Below are positions 1-6,723 of a DNA stretch of 12,403 nt, in pieces (within the stretch, counting starts at the first letter, position 1; each line of letters begins with the position of its first letter). This stretch comes from Helicobacteraceae bacterium (GTDB lineage Bacteria; Campylobacterota; Campylobacteria; Campylobacterales; Sulfurimonadaceae), in contig JAGXIA010000055.1 in the NCBI GenBank assembly GCA_024635885.1, forward strand, positions 1 through 12,403, read 5' to 3'. The notes beneath the pieces are model-generated. The model saw only the letters and a list, made by a program, of their open reading frames with translations. It did not search any database and was not told the origin of the DNA. Both the position numbers and the translations under genes were made by a program.

Positions 1-1485
1 AACTTTGAGACCGCCTATAGGCTGGTTATTTCCCGGTGCATTCGTGAAAATGCCCTCTATCTCTTCCCCTGCCAGAGTTTTAGAAGTGATGTCGGTAGGT
101 GAGAGTTTTTTCAGTTTTGCTTTTTGTTCAGGTGAAGCAACCGCGTCACTTCTTTCATAGTAAGAGACACCAAACTGATTTTCTAACTCTTTATAAATCA
201 CACCCGGATCTTTTTTAAGTTTTTCGGTGATTTCAAAAGCTAATAAGTTTAAGATAATCCCGTCTTTGTCAGTTGTCCAAGTCGAACCGTCTTTACGTAA
301 AAATGAAGCGCCTGCACTCTCTTCTCCGCCAAAACCGATAGTTCCTTCACTTAGTCCGTCCACAAACCATTTAAAGCCGACTGGAACTTCAATAATCTCA
401 CGATCAACCAAACCTGCAACTCTGTCAATCATAGAACTTGAAACCAAAGTTTTACCGATTTTGAGAGACGAAGACCACTCAGTTCTGTATTTGAAAAGGT
501 ACCAGATAGCCACTGAGAGGTAATGATTTGGATTCATAAGGCCAGCACTTTTTGTCACAATACCGTGACGATCAAAGTCCGGGTCATTTGCAAAAGCTAA
601 GTCGTATTTGTCTTTGAGTGAGATAAGAGAAGCCATGGCATGTGGACTTGAACAGTCCATTCTAATTTTCCCGTCATGGTCGCAACTCATAAAACCAAAT
701 GTAGGGTCAACTTGGTCATTTACAATGTCGAGTTTAAGTCCATACATCTCATTGATTTTTTTATACACTTCTATGCCCGAGCCGCCAAGAGGATCAACCC
801 CTACATTTAAAGTACTTTTTTGCAGAGCTTGCATATCTATGATTGTTGAAAGGGCTTTTACATACGGAGTTACAAAGTCCACACTCTTAGCTGCTTTGAG
901 CGCATCATCGATACTCACTTTTTTAACACCCGCAAGATTATTTTTTAAATACTCGTTTGCATTGGTTTCTATAACTGAAGTGGCATCAGTATCAGCAGGT
1001 CCTCCGTTTGGCGGGTTATATTTGAACCCTCCATCTTCAGGTGGGTTGTGTGATGGAGTTATAACTACCCCGTCACATAAGTCTTTAGATGTTTTGTTCG
1101 CCTCTATAACTGCAAAAGAGAGAACAGGTGTCGGAGTGTAGCCATTATTTTCAGCGATGGCACAATCGACACCGTTTGCTATACAAACTTGTAAGGCTGT
1201 CAGTTCTGCAGGAATTGAAAGGGTATGTGTATCTTTAGCTATAAAAAGAGTACCGTTGATACCCTGCTCTTTTCTATAATCACACAATGCTTGAGTGATT
1301 GCAAGTATATGATTTTCATTAAAACTTTTTTTAAAAGAGGAGCCACGATGACCAGAAGTACCAAATGCAACTCTTTGTGTCGCATCCTTGATATCAGGCT
1401 TGTGTGAATAATAGTCTGATAAGAGTTGATGTATGTCTACTAAATCCTCTGGCGTGACTTTTTTCCCGGCATTTGCATGTGGCAT
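1..1485 (-). CDS. pgm: Phosphoglucomutase (alpha-D-glucose phosphate-specific), C-terminus cut off by the window edge
   Basis: Interconverts glucose 6-phosphate and glucose 1-phosphate in the cytoplasm. The reverse-strand frame is open for 495 codons from ATG at 1485 to the window edge. It reads MPHANAGKKVTPEDL at the start, then AFGTSGHRGSSF, the phosphoserine loop TPSHNPPEDGGFKYNPP, the metal-binding loop DPDFDRHG and the sugar-binding stretch GGEESAGASF. This is the E. coli Pgm type (about 546 aa) rather than the ManB/AlgC type, so about 50 C-terminal residues are missing. AAGGAG (1494-1499, reverse strand) lies 8 nt before the ATG and fixes the start. The gene diverges from a glucosylglycerate operon that ends in galU, so it probably supplies or drains the glucose 1-phosphate used there. 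That link is inferred from context; the enzyme identity is firm. Confidence 0.95.
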   Translation of the reverse strand, partial: MPHANAGKKVTPEDLVDIHQLLSDYYSHKPDIKDATQRVAFGTSGHRGSSFKKSFNENHILAITQALCDYRKEQGINGTLFIAKDTHTLSIPAELTALQVCIANGVDCAIAENNGYTPTPVLSFAVIEANKTSKDLCDGVVITPSHNPPEDGGFKYNPPNGGPADTDATSVIETNANEYLKNNLAGVKKVSIDDALKAAKSVDFVTPYVKALSTIIDMQALQKSTLNVGVDPLGGSGIEVYKKINEMYGLKLDIVNDQVDPTFGFMSCDHDGKIRMDCSSPHAMASLISLKDKYDLAFANDPDFDRHGIVTKSAGLMNPNHYLSVAIWYLFKYRTEWSSSLKIGKTLVSSSMIDRVAGLVDREIIEVPVGFKWFVDGLSEGTIGFGGEESAGASFLRKDGSTWTTDKDGIILNLLAFEITEKLKKDPGVIYKELENQFGVSYYERSDAVASPEQKAKLKKLSPTDITSKTLAGEEIEGIFTNAPGNNQPIGGLKV

Positions 1486-1515
1486 GTGGAAATCTCCTTG
1501 AAATTTTATGATTCC

Positions 1516-1545
1516 ATTATACTCAAAATCTAATGAAAGTAACAA
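1516..1545 (-). promoter_or_regulatory. Sigma70-type promoter of pgm
   Basis: Read on the reverse strand, TTGTTA (1540-1545) is followed by an 18-nt spacer and a perfect TATAAT (1516-1521). Transcription would begin near 1509, giving a leader of about 24 nt that contains the AAGGAG ribosome binding site of pgm. Campylobacterota usually show only a -10 box, so a recognisable -35 is a bonus. Confidence 0.7.
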
Positions 1546-1556
1546 CATTAAGGGTA

Positions 1557-1628
1557 AAAAAACCATATTAGTTGTAGTATATGTTTAGTAATTATAAAAA
1601 ACAATATCAGTTATAATATATGCTTAAT
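1557..1628. repeat. Imperfect tandem direct repeat in the divergent control region (two 33-bp copies, 39-bp period)
   Basis: Copy 1 (1557-1589) and copy 2 (1596-1628) match at 27 of 33 positions when offset by 39 bp. Both begin with an A-run and share the core AGTTRTARTATATGYTTAR. Five of the six differences are transitions. Copy 2 contains a perfect TATAAT (1612-1617) where copy 1 has TGTAGT. The pair sits between the pgm promoter and the operon starting at 1714. It could be a duplicated promoter or two binding sites for a regulator. I could not identify a regulator from the sequence. Confidence 0.6.
1612..1617 (+). promoter_or_regulatory. Candidate -10 box for the glucosylglycerate operon
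   Basis: A perfect TATAAT lies inside the second direct repeat and has no good -35 (TAATTA at 1589-1594). Transcription would begin near 1624, with a leader of about 90 nt. A second candidate is TATTAT at 1679-1684, which would give a leader of only about 20-25 nt. Which one is used cannot be decided from sequence alone. Confidence 0.4.
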
Positions 1629-1700
1629 GCTGTATATTAATTAGGCAAATTATGATATTTTTAGGTACTTAAATAGGCTATTATATACAAGTTTATATTT

Positions 1701-1706
1701 AGGAGA
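1701..1706 (+). promoter_or_regulatory. Shine-Dalgarno site that decides a non-canonical start
   Basis: AGGAGA is the only strong ribosome binding site upstream of the HAD phosphatase. It lies 4, 7 or 10 nt before three consecutive in-frame ATT codons (1711, 1714, 1717). It lies 11 nt before a TTG at 1718 that is in another frame. This places initiation here and not at the GTG at 1831. Confidence 0.7.
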
Positions 1707-1713
1707 TGGAATT

Positions 1714-2514
1714 ATTATTGAGCAAATTATATTTACCGACCTTGATGGAACACTGCTGAATCACTATGATTATAGCTTTGAAGAAGCAACAGAGGCAATA
1801 CAATACATCAAAAAAAAATCAATTCCACTTGTGATAGTCACAAGTAAAACTTTTAGTGAAGTAAGAGTACTTCAAGAAAAGCTTGAAATTAATTTTCCAT
1901 TTATAGTTGAAAACGGGGCAGGTATTTTTATACCGCCGCACTCTGATTTAACTTCTTCGATTCCAGACCAAGACAACTACCTCATAATCAGTAAATCTCA
2001 AACTTATCTTGAAGTGAGAATATTTTTTGAACACCTAAAAAAGAACTATTGTATAAAAGGTTTTGGAGATATGGAAGTAGAAGAAGTTATGGAATTAACC
2101 GGACTCTCAGAGGAAAATGCAATACATTCGATGAAAAGAAATTTTACTGAGCCATTTATCTTGCAAGAAGAAGTTGATATAAAACTTTTACAGGCGCAGG
2201 CCGGTAAAGAGAATTTGGAAATCGTAAAAGGCGGCAGGTTCTATCATATAATATCCAAAGGTCAGGATAAAGCTAATGCTATGAAGCATTTGACACATTT
2301 ATATGAAGAGTATTTTGACAAGAAGTTAAAAATGATTGCTCTTGGCGACAGCGAGAATGATTTTACAATGCTCCAAGCTGCAGATGTAGGGGTTTTGATT
2401 CCATATACTAACGGTGAGTTCGCAAAGATAGATGACATAAATATTATAAAAGCAAGTTATCCCGGTCCAAAGGGCTGGAATAAGGCTCTGTTGGAGATTT
2501 TAGATGCCAAATAG
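1714..2514 (+). CDS. gpgP: HAD-IIB phosphatase, mannosyl-/glucosyl-3-phosphoglycerate phosphatase (MPGP) family, unusual start
   Basis: Probably removes the phosphate from glucosyl-3-phosphoglycerate to give glucosylglycerate. Numbered from ATT at 1714 (266 aa), HAD motif I is TDLDGT (nucleophile Asp9, acid/base Asp11). VTSKT is at 42-46, VENGAGIF at 65-72 and the MPGP-specific GFGDM..EEVMELTGLS begins at 116. KGGRFYH is at 172-178, with the motif III Lys in GQDK at about 186, and motif IV GDSEND at 211-216. The frame is open from 1645 but has no ATG, GTG or TTG before 1831. Starting at 1831 would delete motif I, so that start is rejected. Either ATT is the start codon, or a TTG at 1718 is joined to this frame by a -1 shift at AAA (1724-1726), which would read MSKIIFTDLDGT. 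The exact start is therefore uncertain. The stop overlaps the next gene by 11 nt. Glucosyl rather than mannosyl specificity is inferred from gpgS and the phosphorylase downstream. Confidence 0.82.
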   Translation: MIEQIIFTDLDGTLLNHYDYSFEEATEAIQYIKKKSIPLVIVTSKTFSEVRVLQEKLEINFPFIVENGAGIFIPPHSDLTSSIPDQDNYLIISKSQTYLEVRIFFEHLKKNYCIKGFGDMEVEEVMELTGLSEENAIHSMKRNFTEPFILQEEVDIKLLQAQAGKENLEIVKGGRFYHIISKGQDKANAMKHLTHLYEEYFDKKLKMIALGDSENDFTMLQAADVGVLIPYTNGEFAKIDDINIIKASYPGPKGWNKALLEILDAK

Positions 2515-3784
2515 AGAAATCGCCCGTAATATTTTTGACCATGCTTTAAAGAGTGTTCTGCCACAGAATTTTATGAGTAAATATTGTCATCTTGAGAATG
2601 AGCTATTTCATGTCCAAGACAAAATATATGATTTGTCTGAGTATAAAAACTTATATATTTTTGGCTCTGGAAAAGCTGCCTGCACGATGGCTGTAGAGAT
2701 AGAAAAAATCCTTCAAAATAAAATATATAAGGGTTTAGTAGTAGCTCCTTATGACAATGCAGAGTTAAAAAAAATAGAAGTGAAAATCGGCTCTCATCCC
2801 ATTCCTACTTTAAAAAGCATAGACTCAGCCAAGGCACTTTTCGAGATGATGCAGGAGTGTGAAGAGAATGATTTATATGTATTTTTGCTCTCAGGTGGAA
2901 GTTCGGCTCTTATAGAAATTCCAATTGAACCGATTACTTTACAAGACTTACAGAGTACTACCTCTCTTATGCTCTCAAATAACCTAGACATTCATGAGAT
3001 TAATGCCATTAGAAAACACCTCTCTATGATAAAAGGCGGACGTTTAGCCGAGTCTTGCAAGGCAACAGGCATTGTTTTGGTAGTCTCAGATGTGATAGAC
3101 AATGCGCTTGACGCTATAGGCTCAGCTCCTTTATACGCTGATAAAAGCTCATTTGAGGATGTGAAAAATATTTTAGACAAGAATGATTTGTATTTCCACA
3201 TGCCAAGCTCTGTGCAAAAAGTTATACAAAAAGGTTTAAAAGGGGAAATACAAGATTCGCCCTTTGAGCCTTTACAAAGAGTGACTCACCACATAATAGC
3301 TTCAAATGCACATGCCATTAAAGCAGCTGAACTTCAGGTAAATATTCTTGGACTAAGTCTGCAAGTTATAAAAGAGCCAATGCATGGTGAAGTGACAGCA
3401 ATGGCTGATAAAATACTTGAGATTATCAATGCTTCTAGTAAAGAGTGTATTTTACTTGGGGGTGAATGTACTGTTGACCTCAAAGGCAATGGAGAGGGCG
3501 GAAGAAACCAACACTTGGCTCTGCTCATGCTTAAAAAAATATGTTTTAACGATTTAGATATTACATTTCTCTCTTGCTCAACTGACGGGATAGATGGAAA
3601 CAGTGATGCTGCTGGAGCGGTAGTAGATTCTGAGAGTTGTCAAAAAGCCAAAAAGTTAAATATAGAAAAATATATAAATAATTTTGACAGTTACAACTTT
3701 TTAAAGCGTACCGATGACCTTATTATCACTGGAGCTAGTGGTACTAATGTAATCGATATTGTAATAATACTAAGGAGATCATAA
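2504..3784 (+). CDS. Glycerate kinase, GckA/TtuD (DUF4147-MOFRL) family
   Basis: Phosphorylates D-glycerate with ATP; characterised members of this family mostly form 2-phosphoglycerate. The protein has 426 aa, a usual length. It shows FGSGKA (53-58, with the conserved Lys57), LLSGGSSAL (128-136), IRKHLSMIKGGRLA (169-182), GGECT (319-323) and GNGEGGRNQ (328-336). DGIDGNSDAAGA is at 361-372 and a slightly divergent TGASGTNV at 409-416, where TGPTGTNV is common. The ATG at 2504 lies inside the end of the phosphatase gene (11-nt overlap), so translation is probably coupled. In this operon its likely substrate is the D-glycerate released when glucosylglycerate is phosphorolysed, returning carbon to glycolysis. 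No membrane segment or signal peptide is seen, so it acts in the cytosol. Family assignment is firm; the substrate source is inferred from neighbours. Confidence 0.9.
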   Translation: MPNREIARNIFDHALKSVLPQNFMSKYCHLENELFHVQDKIYDLSEYKNLYIFGSGKAACTMAVEIEKILQNKIYKGLVVAPYDNAELKKIEVKIGSHPIPTLKSIDSAKALFEMMQECEENDLYVFLLSGGSSALIEIPIEPITLQDLQSTTSLMLSNNLDIHEINAIRKHLSMIKGGRLAESCKATGIVLVVSDVIDNALDAIGSAPLYADKSSFEDVKNILDKNDLYFHMPSSVQKVIQKGLKGEIQDSPFEPLQRVTHHIIASNAHAIKAAELQVNILGLSLQVIKEPMHGEVTAMADKILEIINASSKECILLGGECTVDLKGNGEGGRNQHLALLMLKKICFNDLDITFLSCSTDGIDGNSDAAGAVVDSESCQKAKKLNIEKYINNFDSYNFLKRTDDLIITGASGTNVIDIVIILRRS

Positions 3785-5001
3785 TGTCAGACTTTTTTCA
3801 AAACGGGGTCATAACAACCTTGCAAAATGTATGTGAACGTTCAATAGAAGATATGGAGGCCCAACTTCACGTATTCGGAAAAAGACGCAATATGGTGCTA
3901 CTTCTACCGGCTCTGTATTCTGAATTTGAAACTCCTGCCATGCAGACTATAATTGATGAATTAAAAGATGTTACATATCTGCATAAAATCATCTTAGGTC
4001 TTGATCAGGCCACAGAGGCACAATTTATAGAGGTAAAAAAACGGATGAGTGTTTTAAAGTGCGATGTGGATGTTCTATGGAATGATGGTCCGCGTATAAA
4101 AGAGATTTATAAGACTCTAACAAGTAAGCATTTTCCAGGACTGGACACTCCTGGAAAAGGACGTAATGTTTGGACTATGATAGGTTATGGTTTAATTGAT
4201 CAAGACAACTATGCTTTTGCATTACATGATTGTGACATCGTGAATTATAAACGTGATATCGTTGCCCGTCTTTTTTACCCTATTATCCATCCTGCCTTAG
4301 ACTTTGAGTTTAACAAGGGTTATTATTCTCGCGTAACCGATAAACTTCATGGTCGAGTAACAAGACTTTTTTATACACCTATTATAAAATCACTTATTTT
4401 GACTTTTGGCTCGAATAAATATTTGAAGTATATGGAAAGTTTTAGATATGCACTTTCGGGTGAGTTTTCATTCATTCGCTCTCTTGGCCGCGGTATAGCT
4501 ATATCTCCAACATGGGGAATAGAAGTATCCACTCTTTCAGAGGTCTATAAAAACACTTCAAATCGTAGAATCTGTCAAACTGAAATAATGCAAACCTACG
4601 AGCATAAGCATCAAGATCTTGGTTCAAAAGATGATGGAGGCGGTGTATATAAGATGGCGCAGGATATTGCTAAAACTCTTTTTCGTATACTCTCTCAAGA
4701 AGGAGTTGTATTTTCTAAAGCATCCCTGCAAACACTTTTATCATCGTATTATCAAGAATCAAGATTTGAAATTTTAAAATATGATGCACTCAGTAAAATA
4801 AATGGACTTGCATATGATCGTCAAGACGAAATTTTGGCAGTTGAGGCATTTCAGGATGCAATAGAAGAGGCTGCTAATGAATTTTATATAGATCCGATGG
4901 GTGTTCCCTTATTGTCTTCATGGATTACGGTTCGTTCAGTTTTACCTGAATTTTCCAATACGTTTTATGAAGCGGTAAAAGCGGATAATGAAGGCCTATA
5001 A
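3784..5001 (+). CDS. gpgS: Glucosyl-3-phosphoglycerate synthase (GT81-like, GT-A fold)
   Basis: Transfers glucose from an NDP-glucose to 3-phosphoglycerate, the first step of glucosylglycerate synthesis. The 405-aa protein has an N-terminal nucleotide-binding segment LLLPALYSEFET (39-50), GKGRNVW (124-130) and the metal-binding DxD in HDCDI (Asp149, Asp151). It then has ALSGEFSF (223-230), WGIEVS (244-249) and the late His motif EHKHQDL (273-279). These follow the order of GpgS/MpgS-type retaining transferases. It is longer than the actinobacterial enzymes (about 300-330 aa) by a C-terminal helical part from about residue 300. The start is in a TAATG overlap with the kinase stop, preceded by a good AAGGAGA (3772-3778). 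A one-step glucosylglycerate synthase is the main alternative, but the adjacent phosphatase favours the two-step route. A mannosyl donor is less likely given galU and the phosphorylase. Confidence 0.82.
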   Translation: MSDFFQNGVITTLQNVCERSIEDMEAQLHVFGKRRNMVLLLPALYSEFETPAMQTIIDELKDVTYLHKIILGLDQATEAQFIEVKKRMSVLKCDVDVLWNDGPRIKEIYKTLTSKHFPGLDTPGKGRNVWTMIGYGLIDQDNYAFALHDCDIVNYKRDIVARLFYPIIHPALDFEFNKGYYSRVTDKLHGRVTRLFYTPIIKSLILTFGSNKYLKYMESFRYALSGEFSFIRSLGRGIAISPTWGIEVSTLSEVYKNTSNRRICQTEIMQTYEHKHQDLGSKDDGGGVYKMAQDIAKTLFRILSQEGVVFSKASLQTLLSSYYQESRFEILKYDALSKINGLAYDRQDEILAVEAFQDAIEEAANEFYIDPMGVPLLSSWITVRSVLPEFSNTFYEAVKADNEGL

Positions 5002-6710
5002 TGGAAGATATACATTATGAACCACGAACAATACACCAAAGGCTTGAAACTTTATATTCAAAAGAAGATTCTAAAGAAGCAGCAAAGCTTTTAGATGCTC
5101 TTATCAAAAAATATAAACAGCGTATAACTTCAAGTGAATATCATCTGAGTGAAAAAGACACAATTTTAATAAGCTATGGTGATCAAGTACAACATCCCGG
5201 AGAAGCACCGCTTGAAACATTAAAACTGTTTTTAGATAAATATTTAAAAGAGGTAATCAACTCAGTCCATATTTTACCTTTTTACCCATACTCATCCGAT
5301 GATGGATTTTCTGTTATAAATTACAGTGAAGTTGACCCAAAAATGGGTTCTTGGAAAGAGATAAAAGAGATTAGTGATAATTACCGGCTAATGGTCGATG
5401 GAGTTATAAATCATATCTCTCAGTACTCCCACTGGTTTAAGGCTTATTTAGCTGGGGATGAAGAGTATGCTGATTTTTTTATAGATATGGATCCTACTAG
5501 TGATTTAAGTCAGGTTGTAAGACCTCGAGAAACACCGCTTCTCTCAGAATTTGTAGACACTAATGGTAAAATTCATAACATTTGGACGACCTTCAGTCGT
5601 GATCAGGTAGATTTGAATTATGCTAACTACAAGGTTCTTATAGCCGTTTTAGATGCAATGTTTTATTATGTAGAAAAAGGAGCTATCCTTATTCGTTTTG
5701 ATGCCATTGCCTTTATTTGGAAAGAGGTAGGCACACCTTGTGTACATCTTCCACAAACACATGAACTTATACAGCTCATGCGCGAAGTTATACATAAAGT
5801 AGCTCCCGAAGTTATAATTATTACAGAGACTAACGTTCCACATGATGAAAATATTTCCTACTTTGGAAGCGGCAAGGATGAGGCACAGATGGTTTACAAC
5901 TTTGCACTTCCACCGCTTTTAGCACATTCAATCCTCCAAGAAGATACTACGGCAATTACTTTTTGGGCAAAAACATTAACTCTTCCAACTGACAAGGTTT
6001 GTTTCTTTAATTTCTCAGCCTCTCATGATGGTTGCGGTCTTCGTCCTGTTACCGGCCTTTTAACTGATGATGATTTTGACGCTTTAGTTCAAAATACTAT
6101 ATCTAATGGAGGGCTTGTATCATACAGAGACACACCAGCTGGAAAAAGACCCTATGAGTTAAACTGCTCATTTATGAATATACTAAGCCATCCGGATGAT
6201 GAGAACTCTCTAAAAGTAAAACGTATGTTGCTTACACAGGGAGTAGTACTCGCAATGCCCGGTATACCCGGAATATATTTTCACTCACTGGTTGGTTCGC
6301 AAAACTACCATGCAGGTGTTAAACTCAGTGGTATAAACCGTACTATAAATCGTGAAAAATTTAACTATGACTATTTAGTTGATTTACTCAATGAAGATTC
6401 AAGTATTGAGAGAATAATCTTTTCAGCATATCGCAGACTTATATCAATACGCATTAATGAAAAAGCGTTTAATCCATTTGGAAAATTTAAATTTTTAGAT
6501 ATCAATAAAAAGGTTTTTGCTGTTTTAAAACATTCTTTAGATGAAAGTGAAAGTATCTTAGCGCTTCATAATTTTTCAAATGATACAATAAGCTTTTTAT
6601 TACCCGACGTCTCTAAAAAAGAGTTAAAAGATTTATTATCAAATACAAATATTAAGCAAAATGAAAATGTGACAATGCAACCGTATCAAATGATGTGGTT
6701 AAAATTTTAG
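5001..6710 (+). CDS. GH13_18 sucrose-phosphorylase-like enzyme, probably 2-O-alpha-glucosylglycerate phosphorylase
   Basis: Probably splits glucosylglycerate with phosphate into alpha-glucose 1-phosphate and D-glycerate. The 569-aa protein has the (beta/alpha)8 motifs of the family: DGVINH (133-138), nucleophile Asp234 in IRFDAIAF, acid/base Glu276 in IIITETNVP, and transition-state Asp343 in SASHDG. RPYELNCS follows at about 383-390. These match sucrose phosphorylase in order and spacing. The subfamily also contains glucosylglycerate phosphorylase (E. coli YcjM type) and sucrose 6'-phosphate phosphorylase, and motifs alone do not separate them. No sucrose synthesis or uptake gene is seen here, whereas the adjacent glycerate kinase and gpgS fit a glucosylglycerate substrate. 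The start overlaps the gpgS stop as TAATG, so translation is coupled. An automatic label of sucrose phosphorylase would probably be wrong on substrate. Confidence 0.8.
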   Translation: MEDIHYEPRTIHQRLETLYSKEDSKEAAKLLDALIKKYKQRITSSEYHLSEKDTILISYGDQVQHPGEAPLETLKLFLDKYLKEVINSVHILPFYPYSSDDGFSVINYSEVDPKMGSWKEIKEISDNYRLMVDGVINHISQYSHWFKAYLAGDEEYADFFIDMDPTSDLSQVVRPRETPLLSEFVDTNGKIHNIWTTFSRDQVDLNYANYKVLIAVLDAMFYYVEKGAILIRFDAIAFIWKEVGTPCVHLPQTHELIQLMREVIHKVAPEVIIITETNVPHDENISYFGSGKDEAQMVYNFALPPLLAHSILQEDTTAITFWAKTLTLPTDKVCFFNFSASHDGCGLRPVTGLLTDDDFDALVQNTISNGGLVSYRDTPAGKRPYELNCSFMNILSHPDDENSLKVKRMLLTQGVVLAMPGIPGIYFHSLVGSQNYHAGVKLSGINRTINREKFNYDYLVDLLNEDSSIERIIFSAYRRLISIRINEKAFNPFGKFKFLDINKKVFAVLKHSLDESESILALHNFSNDTISFLLPDVSKKELKDLLSNTNIKQNENVTMQPYQMMWLKF

Positions 6711-6723
6711 AAAGGACTAGGAA

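Noticed and set aside
608..1141. Open frame of 177 codons on the plus strand, plus others at 227-523 and 1225-1407
   Set aside because: They lie antisense within pgm, whose reverse-strand frame encodes an unmistakable phosphoglucomutase; the plus-strand proteins are Ser/Pro/Leu-rich shadows without family features.
1557..1628. CRISPR-like repeat
   Set aside because: Only two imperfect copies with a 6-bp gap, so there is no spacer; no cas genes are present.
1831..2514. Phosphatase starting at GTG 1831
   Set aside because: It would remove the catalytic TDLDGT motif encoded just upstream in the same frame, and no ribosome binding site precedes it.
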